Below the pieces are notes generated by a model. It had not been told where the DNA came from. It made no database searches and saw nothing but the letters and a program-made list of their open reading frames with translations. This document shows, one piece after another, positions 1 through 8,121 of a stretch of 64,000 bases of DNA. Origin of the DNA: Pedobacter sp. MC2016-14 (lineage in GTDB: Bacteria > Bacteroidota > Bacteroidia > Sphingobacteriales > Sphingobacteriaceae); NCBI RefSeq assembly GCF_020991475.1, contig NZ_JAJMPA010000002.1:62001-126000 (forward strand), in the 5' to 3' direction. The position numbers and the translations under genes are program-made. Positions within the stretch are counted from its first letter, which is position 1, and each line of letters begins with the position of its first letter.

Positions 1-896
1 AAACGGGCACACTCACGCATGGCGTGTTTAAAGTTCAAAAGTTAGTAAGTGCCTTGCCTGAGGATGAATTTTTGGGCTACCTGGTTGCTTTGGAAAGTAA
101 ATCTACGCACCCCATTGCCAAAGCCATTGTTGCTTATGCTGCTGCTAAAAATTGGGTGTTTGCTAGTGATATAGCAGAAATTGCGGGCATGGGTTTACGT
201 GGAGTAGTGAATGGAAAAGTTATTCTAGCCGGCAATGCAAGGTTGCTTAAAAAATTCGGCATTGATTATCCTGTTGACCTGGATCAAATTCCGGAAAGCA
301 TAGTTATGGTTGCTGTTGATGAGGTGTATGCAGGCTACGTGCTTATTGCTGATGAAATTAAAAGCGATGCGCAAGACACCATAAAATGTCTGCAGGGGGC
401 AGGGATTAAACAAATTGTGTTGTTAAGTGGTGATAAACTATCCATTGTAAAAAAGGTAGCCCAAGAATTGGGGATCCAAACCTATCATGGAGATTTGTTG
501 CCTGAAGATAAGGTGAGCAGACTTGAAGCACTGCAAAAGAATAAAACCGGGAAAATTGCTTTTGTGGGCGATGGCATCAACGATGCCCCTGTATTGGCGT
601 TAAGTGATATAGGAATTGCCATGGGGGCGATGGGGAGTGACGCAGCCATTGAGACTGCAGATGTAGTGATTCAAACAGATCAGCCGTCTAAAATCGTCAC
701 TGCGATAGCTATTGGCAAGGCAACTAAAAAGGTAGTATTTCAAAATATTACATTGGCCTTTGTGGTAAAAGCTGCTGTTTTGATTCTTGGTGCAGGAGGT
801 TTGGCCACCATGTGGGAGGCTGTTTTTGCCGATGTTGGGGTAGCGCTCCTGGCCATTTTAAATGCGGTACGCATTCAAAAAATGAAGTTTTTGTAA
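1..896 (+). CDS. Heavy-metal P1B-type ATPase, C-terminal part (Zn/Cd/Pb subgroup)
   Basis: The gene enters from the left edge; the frame starts at base 3 and reads TGTLTHG, the tail of the DKTGTLT phosphorylation motif whose aspartate lies just outside the window. Visible next are the P1B-specific HP pair (STHPIAKAI), a TLSGD-like LLSGD and the hinge motif GDGINDAP. The last two membrane helices carry an N-x7-K pattern (NITLAFVVK) and an ADVG motif, which in this family mark the Zn2+/Cd2+/Pb2+ exporters rather than copper pumps. The metal-site CPC helix and any N-terminal metal-binding domain lie outside the window, so substrate is inferred. It converges on the XrtN operon 24 bp downstream. 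Confidence 0.93.
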   Translation, partial: TGTLTHGVFKVQKLVSALPEDEFLGYLVALESKSTHPIAKAIVAYAAAKNWVFASDIAEIAGMGLRGVVNGKVILAGNARLLKKFGIDYPVDLDQIPESIVMVAVDEVYAGYVLIADEIKSDAQDTIKCLQGAGIKQIVLLSGDKLSIVKKVAQELGIQTYHGDLLPEDKVSRLEALQKNKTGKIAFVGDGINDAPVLALSDIGIAMGAMGSDAAIETADVVIQTDQPSKIVTAIAIGKATKKVVFQNITLAFVVKAAVLILGAGGLATMWEAVFADVGVALLAILNAVRIQKMKFL

Positions 897-920
897 GTGC
901 GGGATTCTGAACTCAGGTGG

Positions 921-2219
921 CTATAATGTTTGTATTAACTGTTGTAAGTTCATTTTGCTCGCTGCATTAACATTAATGAGTTGATAAGACTCATTGTATC
1001 TTGCAGAGCGCCATCGCCATTTAAACTGGTCAATTGTTTTTATATCCCGACTCTGGAACCACCATGCAGTGTAGATTTTATCTTTTCCTTTAACGAGCAC
1101 ACCCGTATAAATTTCATTGCCATTAATCGTTTCTTTTCTAATGTATTTAAAAGTATATCCGCTACCGCTCCAGCAAATTTTCGGATTGTGTTCTGGTGCG
1201 TAAAAAGGCGCAGGCTTTATATAAATGAGGCCAGTTTGGCTTTCAAATTTAATAATTCCATTCTTTAAATTTTGCCGGGCAAATCCGCTTATAGGCTTTA
1301 TAGGTACGCTGGTACCTATAATTTCATCCATAGTTTTAAGGTTGAAAAATGAGATAATTAGGGCGATAAATAGTATAAAATGAATGAGTGGGGATTGTAG
1401 GTTAGCTTTTGGTGATTTAAAAACCCAGACATTACTGCAGTCTTCCGCAGGTATAGCCGTTTTCCGAAAAAAGAATTTACTTGCAGACAGCAGCGGAAGA
1501 AATACATAAACCGCAAGGCATATGAGCCCGATTACTTCATGTCCAATTGTGCCTTCTTCTATATTGAGTATAACAAGAATAAGAATTCTAAGGAGGTTAC
1601 ATGCCAAATTAAGAAATGTGGTGAAGAAGAGAAATCCAAGAATGTGAGGGAATGCTAAAGATTTTCCGGTATTTTTTTGATAATAAATAAGTATGGATAT
1701 GCAGAGGATTAGTGAAGTGTTTAACATATTTAGTCCCGCGCATGCCTCATCTACAGAAAAATCCTGTCCGTTAAATTTTATGATGTTCCCTTGACTATGA
1801 GCTGGCATTCCTAAAAGAAAGAGTAAGGCTGTGGCTTTTTCTGTGAGCCATAATCTTATGGGGAAGCTTATTGTTGTGCTAATAAACTTGAACACAGGTG
1901 AAATGATAAACAGCAGAACGAGCACACAACTATTTAGCTTTCCTTTGTGGCTTTCTATGAGCAATAAGGCGGTAAAAAGCAATGCAATAAAAAGGAGTGT
2001 TTTAACGGGAAAAGCCAGTACCAAACCTACGGCTAATAGGGATGGTACCAGGTATCTCCAGGAGCGCTGCTTACTTTTAACACCTAAAAAGTAGGGAAGT
2101 AGCAGAAAGCCAAATCCGGCATTCAGATCCCATAAAAAATATACCCTTAAGAGATAGATAGCAAAAAAGGTATAAATTGCGAGAAGGCCGTAATAGTAGT
2201 TACGCTGTAACTTTGTCAT
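921..2219 (-). CDS. xrtN: Exosortase XrtN with C-terminal EpsI-like domain
   Basis: Integral membrane transpeptidase-like protein of the exosortase family. The start at 2219 (MTKLQ) gives 432 residues and overlaps the upstream VIT gene by 20 bp; an ATG ten codons earlier is possible. About eight hydrophobic helices are followed by the family's catalytic residues: Cys160 in DEACAGLNML, Arg211 in NLACNLLRI and His227 in GTIGHEV. After a further helix, roughly residues 300-420 form a periplasmic domain (HNPKICWSGSGY, TAWWFQSRD) resembling EpsI/DUF3485, a common exosortase partner. The VIT gene directly upstream encodes the expected substrate. Exosortases cleave and process C-terminal PEP-type tripartite signals; the product made here is unknown. 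Confidence 0.9.
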   Translation of the reverse strand: MTKLQRNYYYGLLAIYTFFAIYLLRVYFLWDLNAGFGFLLLPYFLGVKSKQRSWRYLVPSLLAVGLVLAFPVKTLLFIALLFTALLLIESHKGKLNSCVLVLLFIISPVFKFISTTISFPIRLWLTEKATALLFLLGMPAHSQGNIIKFNGQDFSVDEACAGLNMLNTSLILCISILIYYQKNTGKSLAFPHILGFLFFTTFLNLACNLLRILILVILNIEEGTIGHEVIGLICLAVYVFLPLLSASKFFFRKTAIPAEDCSNVWVFKSPKANLQSPLIHFILFIALIISFFNLKTMDEIIGTSVPIKPISGFARQNLKNGIIKFESQTGLIYIKPAPFYAPEHNPKICWSGSGYTFKYIRKETINGNEIYTGVLVKGKDKIYTAWWFQSRDIKTIDQFKWRWRSARYNESYQLINVNAASKMNLQQLIQTL

Positions 2220-4710
2220 GATTGCTTTTCCATAAATAAGCCAATACAAATACTGCCATGATGATCAGCATCCACTCGTGTGGCTCGGGTACTGCCCCGG
2301 AAGATTTTACAGCTGCATTTTTTAGGCTGTTTTTACTGTCTTCAATATTAAACCGCTCATAGTCCTTCTGTGTCTCCAAAACAATCAGACTAGATACTGG
2401 TGAAACTACATATGCGGTTTTAGCTTCTTCTATAATTTCCGGCTGAAGGTAATTTTGGTTAAAATAATTTTTCCCCGCCTTCTTCATAATGTCATTATAG
2501 GCATATAGTCTCATTAAATGGTCTGGGGCTGTGCCCGCTGAAGTGTTGGGTATAGACTCTATTACCATTTCTGCACTGCTGATGACGGTTTTATTGTCGT
2601 TTTCCTGGTTACTCAAAAACAGTCCGGTATTTAACTGCTGTCTAAGATTTTTAAAATTGCCATGTTCATAGTTTAGCAAGCGAAATTCTTTTAAAGCGCT
2701 TAAGTACGGTGAGAGGTTCTCGCCTAAATCAAATATGCGGATATGGGTAGGATGATTAAAATAGTGGGTTAGGCTTTTCTGAAACTCACTGTTTTCAAGA
2801 TCTCCAAGGCTGGGGGATTGCATTGTGCTTTTAGAGATAATTAAAGCATTTTCTGGATTTTTGATCTTATAAACAGGCATTAGGCTAAAATTCTGTTCAT
2901 GTAATTGTGAATAGATCTGATTAAAGTTTTGAGGCGTGAGGCGGGTTAGTTTATCACTGAAAACATATACACTTTTTAATTTAATAAGTTCAAGCAATTG
3001 CACTGCTTCTTCGTCCGTCCACGAGCTGTTTAAATCTGCATATATTTTTTCCGGATGAAATGATTCGTACTTTTTATCGAGATTTTTGACTTTATAACTC
3101 GTTCCGGAAAAAGAAAAAGTTTCTGTGGATAAAGGAATGTTCTGGCAGGAGATTTCCCAATACGGAAGATAATCCCGGTCGCGTTCATAAATGTTTTTTT
3201 CGACTTCGTGATAATCCTTTAAATCAAATTTAGATGTAGTATTTGATAACGCTATGCGGACTGTCTCAGAGGTAGATTTGGCAGCCGGACCTTCAAAATA
3301 TGGGTTTTGATAGGTAAGTTTACCTTCAGTTTTTTTTAAGGGGCTGGTTATTCCTATTTTAAATTTTCTGTTTTCAGCAATTGTACATGGAAAAACCCTA
3401 ACGGTAATTTTGTTCCCCTCCTGCCAGTGAATGACTGAAGGATCATGTTGTTCAACGCCTACAATTTCCTTATATGCTGTGTCTGCCTTTGCTTTGGAAG
3501 TTAAGATCGCTTTTTCTTCCTTGTTATTTATCCAAAGTGAGAGTGAAGTTACTGCAGAACCCTCGGGAAGATGAAAGGTGTAAATTGCCTCCTGATTATT
3601 CCAGGCTCGCTTACTTAAGTTGGCGATACTAATGGTTTTTTCGGTATAAGCAAGCCTGTATTCGGGATAAATTTGCACATTGCTGATCACATTGGCCGTT
3701 TTTAATTTGTCGCCTGCCCACAAACGTTCCTGTGCCTGATGCCTGGAATCGTACATGGATTGCAGTATTTTTATTTTCTCCCTTTCTCCTAGGTTATTTT
3801 TTGTGCCGAACAGGCTGGAAATAATAACCAGGGGATCATGTTTTTTTAGTTCATCGAATGTTGATAGGCCGAAATCTCCCCAGAAGATGCTTTTTCCCAA
3901 ATTAGCAGTTTTATATACAAGATCTGCCTTGATGAAACGTTCGGTAATGAAAGACTTTTTTAACTCCTGGCTAATGGATATCCAGGGGGGAAGCGTGTTT
4001 TTTACCAGAGCATGGTGGTTAAGGATGTAGTTGATTTTGGTATTGGTTTTATGCCATGAGATTGCGAAAAAAGCGCAATAAATTGCGGGCGCTAAAATTC
4101 CAGTCAAAAAGGAGTAAAGCAATGTTTTATGTGTTTTTAGCAATCTGAATGTTATAACCGTAGTTATTATAGCCAGGTATAAGGTTACATAGGTATGTAA
4201 GGAGATACCCAATCCTATTGCAGCAAAAGCACTGACAATATAAAGGGGTGTAAGATATAGCGAATAGTAGGTAAACAAGAGGATAGAAATTCCCAATAAT
4301 AAGGCCAGCAGATGTTTTAAGTAAAGAGGGAAATGGTCTTTATAAAGATATAAAAGTAACGTAATGCAGGAGATGCAAATCCAAACGCAAAGCCAGGTTA
4401 CTGAATTTTCGAATACATTCATTTCCCGGTTTAATGAAAATGCACTAATCAGCCACAAGATGAGCATCAGTATGGTATATTCTATATTGGCTTTGGAGAT
4501 TTTAGATCCATGGAGTCCCACTGCATTTCCTAAAACCATTACAGTAAATACGGCTGTTAAACCGTAGTTTAAAAAGAAAAGACCAAATTCAAAGCGTTGG
4601 TCTAAACTTGTAAGATTATTGTCTGCAATGGTATAAATGCCAGCAGAGATGGCGATGAATGCAATACCAACACTGGTGAGCCAGTCTTTAAAGATGACTT
4701 TTGTTTTCAT
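2200..4710 (-). CDS. XrtN-system VIT domain protein with PEP-type sorting tail
   Basis: 836 residues. Residues 1-220 hold about seven membrane helices, residues 350-465 match a VIT (vault protein inter-alpha-trypsin) domain (AYTEKTISIANLSKRAW, YTFHLPEGSAVTSL, ADTAYKEIV), and the rest is a soluble region. The extreme C-terminus is a tripartite sorting signal: AVPEP at about 806, a hydrophobic helix (MLIIMAVFVLAYLW) and a polar end with lysine. It therefore looks like the single dedicated target of the exosortase that follows in the same operon. No von Willebrand domain is obvious after the VIT domain, and its role is unknown. A palindromic operator lies 18-36 bp before the start codon. Confidence 0.9.
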   Translation of the reverse strand: MKTKVIFKDWLTSVGIAFIAISAGIYTIADNNLTSLDQRFEFGLFFLNYGLTAVFTVMVLGNAVGLHGSKISKANIEYTILMLILWLISAFSLNREMNVFENSVTWLCVWICISCITLLLYLYKDHFPLYLKHLLALLLGISILLFTYYSLYLTPLYIVSAFAAIGLGISLHTYVTLYLAIITTVITFRLLKTHKTLLYSFLTGILAPAIYCAFFAISWHKTNTKINYILNHHALVKNTLPPWISISQELKKSFITERFIKADLVYKTANLGKSIFWGDFGLSTFDELKKHDPLVIISSLFGTKNNLGEREKIKILQSMYDSRHQAQERLWAGDKLKTANVISNVQIYPEYRLAYTEKTISIANLSKRAWNNQEAIYTFHLPEGSAVTSLSLWINNKEEKAILTSKAKADTAYKEIVGVEQHDPSVIHWQEGNKITVRVFPCTIAENRKFKIGITSPLKKTEGKLTYQNPYFEGPAAKSTSETVRIALSNTTSKFDLKDYHEVEKNIYERDRDYLPYWEISCQNIPLSTETFSFSGTSYKVKNLDKKYESFHPEKIYADLNSSWTDEEAVQLLELIKLKSVYVFSDKLTRLTPQNFNQIYSQLHEQNFSLMPVYKIKNPENALIISKSTMQSPSLGDLENSEFQKSLTHYFNHPTHIRIFDLGENLSPYLSALKEFRLLNYEHGNFKNLRQQLNTGLFLSNQENDNKTVISSAEMVIESIPNTSAGTAPDHLMRLYAYNDIMKKAGKNYFNQNYLQPEIIEEAKTAYVVSPVSSLIVLETQKDYERFNIEDSKNSLKNAAVKSSGAVPEPHEWMLIIMAVFVLAYLWKSNHDKVTA

Positions 4711-4727
4711 TTTTGTTGTTTTAGAAG

Positions 4728-4746
4728 TACTTTGTTTTTCAAAGTA
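4728..4746. promoter_or_regulatory. Palindromic operator TACTTTG-N5-CAAAGTA, internal copy
   Basis: A perfect inverted repeat, TACTTTG-TTTTT-CAAAGTA, lies between the regulator gene and the VIT gene. The same arms and spacing occur at 5687-5705 before the operon's first gene. I infer it is bound by the winged-helix protein encoded next to it. A convincing -7/-33 pair is not visible here, so it may control an internal promoter or elongation. Confidence 0.65.
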
Positions 4747-4763
4747 TATGTTTAAAAAAAATA

Positions 4764-5063
4764 TTATTTCTGCAGTTTTATTAAATTTTCCAGTGCCTGG
4801 AGGTGCTTTCTAAATGCAGTTCGGCCTGTTTCTGTTGCAATGTATTGGGTGTTGGGTTTACGCCCGATAAAAGATTTATGTACGGAAAGATAGGCTTCCT
4901 TTTCAAGCGCTTTTAAGTGCGAAGCTAAGTTTCCATCTGTAACTTGCAGCAGTTCTTTTAAGGAATTGAAATCGTATTGCTCATTGGCAACCAATACGCT
5001 CATGATCTGCAACCGGATGCGGTTTTCAAATGCCTTGTCAAATTCTTTTAAGGGATTTTTCAA
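4764..5063 (-). CDS. Small winged-helix transcriptional regulator (HTH_34 type)
   Basis: 99 residues, a stand-alone winged helix of the ArsR/PadR-like HTH_34 group. The recognition region is KELLQVTDGNLASHLKALEK, followed by a wing (VHKSFIGRKPNTQYIATETG) and a C-terminal dimerisation helix. There is no ligand domain or metal-binding cysteine motif. The start is TTG at 5063, sharing the TTGA tetranucleotide with the stop of the upstream membrane protein, so translation is probably coupled; the next ATG would remove the first helix. Small regulators of this group are often encoded with a membrane protein. The repeated palindromes at 5687 and 4728 are the natural candidates for its binding sites. 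Confidence 0.85.
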   Translation of the reverse strand: MKNPLKEFDKAFENRIRLQIMSVLVANEQYDFNSLKELLQVTDGNLASHLKALEKEAYLSVHKSFIGRKPNTQYIATETGRTAFRKHLQALENLIKLQK

Positions 5064-5680
5064 CTGTCGTATTTAAAATGCATGATAGAACCATAAAGAA
5101 TATGAAGTATTCCAAAGCCAATTGTCCAAAAGATTATGCCATAACCAGGAAAGAAAGCTGCAACCAGGCCTAATATAATTTCAAAAAAGCCAAGGCCTTT
5201 GACATCTGTATAGGTATAGTGACTTCCTGCAACAAGCGACAATCCATAAAATATCAATGAGGCTGGTGCAATTATTCCATATTCACCTCTTAAGATTAAA
5301 ATCAGGATAAAGACGCCTCCTGTAACCAAGGGGACTGCCATATTGCTCAGCAGACGTTTGCTGCTTACATTCCATACTTGTTCATTTTTCTTACTTGCTT
5401 TACGTACAGTAAGCCAGATGCCAGTTGTTAAAGAGAGAAAAAGTACTGCAGCAGCAACAAAACTGAGTTGCACTAAAATTTCAGTTTCATTTGCATAATG
5501 ACTACGATATCCTGTAATGCCGGAAGCGCCATAGACAATGTTATAGCCTATAAACGCACCAATTATTGCATAAATTCCAGCCATGATACCTGATAAACCA
5601 CTTAGCGATATAAATTTAGCAGAACGCTCCATTAGGTTCTTTATGGAGTTTATTTCCGAATATACATCTTGTTCTTTCAT
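5060..5680 (-). CDS. Six-helix membrane protein paired with the regulator
   Basis: 206 residues, with a short cytoplasmic N-terminus (MKEQDVYSEINSIKNLMER) and about six hydrophobic segments (for example GIMAGIYAIIGAFIGYNIV, VQLSFVAAAVLFLSLTTGIW, IILGLVAAFFPGYGIIFWTIGF). No catalytic motif is recognisable. It is the first gene of the XrtN operon and overlaps the regulator start by 4 bp, an arrangement typical of membrane-sensor/regulator pairs in Bacteroidota. A role in sensing or controlling the regulator is inferred from position only. The start codon lies 6 bp downstream of the operator. Confidence 0.8.
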   Translation of the reverse strand: MKEQDVYSEINSIKNLMERSAKFISLSGLSGIMAGIYAIIGAFIGYNIVYGASGITGYRSHYANETEILVQLSFVAAAVLFLSLTTGIWLTVRKASKKNEQVWNVSSKRLLSNMAVPLVTGGVFILILILRGEYGIIAPASLIFYGLSLVAGSHYTYTDVKGLGFFEIILGLVAAFFPGYGIIFWTIGFGILHILYGSIMHFKYDS

Positions 5681-5686
5681 TTAAAG

Positions 5687-5705
5687 TACTTTGAGTAGCA
5701 AAGTA
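5687..5705. promoter_or_regulatory. Palindromic operator TACTTTG-N5-CAAAGTA at the XrtN operon promoter
   Basis: Perfect 7-bp arms, TACTTTG-AGTAG-CAAAGTA, read identically on both strands apart from the spacer. On the minus strand its first arm forms most of the -7 hexamer (TTACTTTG), so a bound protein would block RNA polymerase. The identical arms and spacing recur at 4728-4746. Confidence 0.7.
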
Positions 5706-5730
5706 ATGGTAATAAAATGAGATTTGCAAA
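5699..5730 (-). promoter_or_regulatory. Promoter of the XrtN operon
   Basis: On the minus strand, TTTG (5730-5727), a 20-nt spacer and TTACTTTG (5706-5699), one mismatch from TAnnTTTG. The transcript would start near 5693, giving a 5' leader of roughly 13 nt. The -7 element coincides with the operator. Confidence 0.5.
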
Positions 5731-5764
5731 TTAATTTATGTTTAAATGCTAAACCTTAGCTTTC

Positions 5765-5795
5765 TTGTATGGTAAGCAGCTAAGTCATACATTTG
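5765..5795 (+). promoter_or_regulatory. Promoter of the DPP IV-like peptidase gene
   Basis: TTG at 5765-5767, a 20-nt spacer and TACATTTG at 5788-5795, an exact match to the Bacteroidota -7 consensus TAnnTTTG. The start codon follows 13 nt after the -7 element. Confidence 0.55.
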
Positions 5796-5808
5796 GTTCA
5801 ACTAATTT

Positions 5809-7968
5809 ATGATGATGAAGAAATTTCTTTTATTATGCCTGCTGTGTCCGCTTGCTTTTTATAGTTTTGCACAGGGTAAAAAGTTTACAGTGCAGGAAGC
5901 GATGACAACTGCCAGAGGGGTATTGGCTCCTGAAAACTTACAGCAGCTACAGTTTATATATGGCACAGAGCAATATGTTTATGCCAAGCGCGTAAATAAC
6001 AACGTAACCTGGATGTCTGGCAGTTATTCAACCAAAACAGAGAAGCCCTATTTATCCCTTACACAACTGAATCAGAAACTAAGGGCAGCAAGGCAAGATA
6101 CCTTAAAAACCATGCCGATGATACAGTTTAACCAGGCAGCGGAATGGATTTTGTATCTAAATGGTGCTAAGGTTGCTTTTAACCCTTCAACAAACACTTA
6201 CCGTACAATTTTAACAGCTGAGATAGCCAATAAGACTAATGCTGAAGAAAGTAATGCTGGTTATGTGGCTTATTTGGATGCGAATAATCTTTTTGTGCAA
6301 AAAGACAACAAAGCCAGGCAGGTAACCACAGATGGTAGTAAAGATATTGTTTATGCTTCTACCGTACATCGTGAAGAATTTGGTATTTTAAAAGGAACAT
6401 TTTGGAGCAATACGGGTAAGAAGCTAGCCTTTTACAGAATGGATCAAAATATGGTGGCCGATTACCCGATTATAGACTGGAGCGTGAGTCCGGCTAAAAA
6501 CCAAAATATCAAATATCCAATGGCAGGAGGGATAAGTCACCAGGTAACCGTTGGGGTGTATAATGCGGAAAACCAAAAACTCGTCTATCTAAAAACTGGC
6601 TTGCCCGCAGAGCAATACCTTACCAATATTGCATGGAGCCCGGATGACAAATACATTTATATCGCAGTGGTAAATCGTGCCCAAAACCACATGAAAATGA
6701 ATATTTACGATGCGGTAACCGGTAACTTTGTAAGAACCATTTTTGAGGAAAAAGATGAGAAATATGTAGAGCCATTAAACCCGGTTATGTTTCTGAAAAA
6801 TGATCCGGCTAAGTTTATTTGGCAAAGCAACCGAGATGGCTGGAACCATTTCTATCTTTACAGCACCACAGGAAAAATGATTAAACAGCTTACCAAAGGT
6901 AGCTGGGAAGTGCTTGAGGGAAAAGGTTTTGACACTAAGGGCGAAAATTTGTTTTATACGGCCACAGAAGAATCACCAACAACCCGGAATTTATATGTTG
7001 TAAATCTAAAAAGTGGTAAATCAAGAAGAATTACACGTGGATATGCGGTACACAATGTACAGGTTAGTACATCAGGAAATACCCTGATTGACAATTATAG
7101 CAGCACAGAAAACCCAAGGACTATTGCTATACTAGAAACGGCTTCAAGAAGGCCAAGGGTAATCTTGCAAGCCAAAAATCCCCTTACAAATTATGCTTCG
7201 GGAACACCGCGTGTGTTCTCTATTAAAAACAATACTGGTGATGACCTGTATTGCAGCATATACCAGCCTGAAGGATATGATGCTGCTAAAAAATATCCGG
7301 TAGTTGTTTACTGGTATGGTGGTTCGCATGCTCAATTGGTTACCAATAGCTGGAATGCGGGGGCAGGCGACTACTGGTTTAGGTACATGGCGCAGCAGGG
7401 CTATGTGGTATTTACCATGGATACCCGAGGTAGTGACAACCGTGGTAAGGCATTTGAGCAATCTATGTTTCGTAAGGTAGGTGATGTGCAAATGGAGGAC
7501 ATGATGACCGCCGTAGATTACTTGAAAAGTTTGCCGTATGCAGATACAAGTCGTATGGGCTTATTTGGCTGGAGCTTTGGCGGTTTTAATACTATAGATT
7601 TTATGGTTAACCACCCCGGGGTTTTTAAAGCTGCAGTAGCTGGCGGAGCCGTAACCAACTGGGCTTATTATGAAATTATGTACGGAGAGCGCTATATGGA
7701 TACGCCACAGGAAAATCCGGATGGCTATGCGGGAACGGACATGAGTAAGCAGATAGGCAAGCTAAAAGGTAAATTATTGCTGATTCACGGCATGCAGGAT
7801 CCGGTGGTTGTGCAGCAACATACTGTAGACCTGGTAAGAAGTGCGGTTGATAAAGGAGTTCAGGTTGATTATATGATCTATCCCGGACACGAGCATAATG
7901 TAATAGGAAAGGATAGGAGCCATCTCTACCAAAAGGTGACAGATTATTTTGTGGAGAATTTAAGATAA
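5809..7968 (+). CDS. Dipeptidyl-peptidase IV family serine peptidase (S9B)
   Basis: 719 residues. A signal peptide (MMMKKFLLLCLLCPLAFYSFAQ) sends it to the periplasm. Residues of about 100-460 form the DPP IV N-terminal beta-propeller and the last 220 the alpha/beta hydrolase domain. The catalytic triad is visible as Ser589 in GWSFGGF, Asp664 in HGMQDP and His696 in PGHEHN. The family removes N-terminal dipeptides, usually with Pro or Ala at the second position, to feed peptide uptake. Three ATG codons stand in tandem at the start; the exact one is not decided. It is transcribed alone, divergently from the XrtN operon. Confidence 0.93.
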   Translation: MMMKKFLLLCLLCPLAFYSFAQGKKFTVQEAMTTARGVLAPENLQQLQFIYGTEQYVYAKRVNNNVTWMSGSYSTKTEKPYLSLTQLNQKLRAARQDTLKTMPMIQFNQAAEWILYLNGAKVAFNPSTNTYRTILTAEIANKTNAEESNAGYVAYLDANNLFVQKDNKARQVTTDGSKDIVYASTVHREEFGILKGTFWSNTGKKLAFYRMDQNMVADYPIIDWSVSPAKNQNIKYPMAGGISHQVTVGVYNAENQKLVYLKTGLPAEQYLTNIAWSPDDKYIYIAVVNRAQNHMKMNIYDAVTGNFVRTIFEEKDEKYVEPLNPVMFLKNDPAKFIWQSNRDGWNHFYLYSTTGKMIKQLTKGSWEVLEGKGFDTKGENLFYTATEESPTTRNLYVVNLKSGKSRRITRGYAVHNVQVSTSGNTLIDNYSSTENPRTIAILETASRRPRVILQAKNPLTNYASGTPRVFSIKNNTGDDLYCSIYQPEGYDAAKKYPVVVYWYGGSHAQLVTNSWNAGAGDYWFRYMAQQGYVVFTMDTRGSDNRGKAFEQSMFRKVGDVQMEDMMTAVDYLKSLPYADTSRMGLFGWSFGGFNTIDFMVNHPGVFKAAVAGGAVTNWAYYEIMYGERYMDTPQENPDGYAGTDMSKQIGKLKGKLLLIHGMQDPVVVQQHTVDLVRSAVDKGVQVDYMIYPGHEHNVIGKDRSHLYQKVTDYFVENLR

Positions 7969-8121
7969 GGCACAAGTTGGGTGCTTAGGCGCCCAGAAAG
8001 TTGTTAAAAGATGTTAAAGTGGTTTCACTGATTACTTAAAAGAAATTTTTTCGAATTGTTTTTAAAAATTTGGAAGTTTAAAATTTATCCTTAATTATTG
8101 TATTGTAATATAATTTTTACA

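Noticed and set aside
5683..5692. AAAGTACTTT as a separate small palindrome
   Set aside because: It is the flank of the larger TACTTTG-N5-CAAAGTA operator and is not repeated as such at the second site in full.
7144..7975. Long antisense frames over the DPP IV-like gene
   Set aside because: They lie wholly or mostly inside a clearly real gene, show no domain and no promoter.
7977..7994. TGGGTGC-TTAG-GCGCCCA hairpin after the DPP IV-like gene
   Set aside because: It has a wobble pair and no T run afterwards, so terminator status is not supported.
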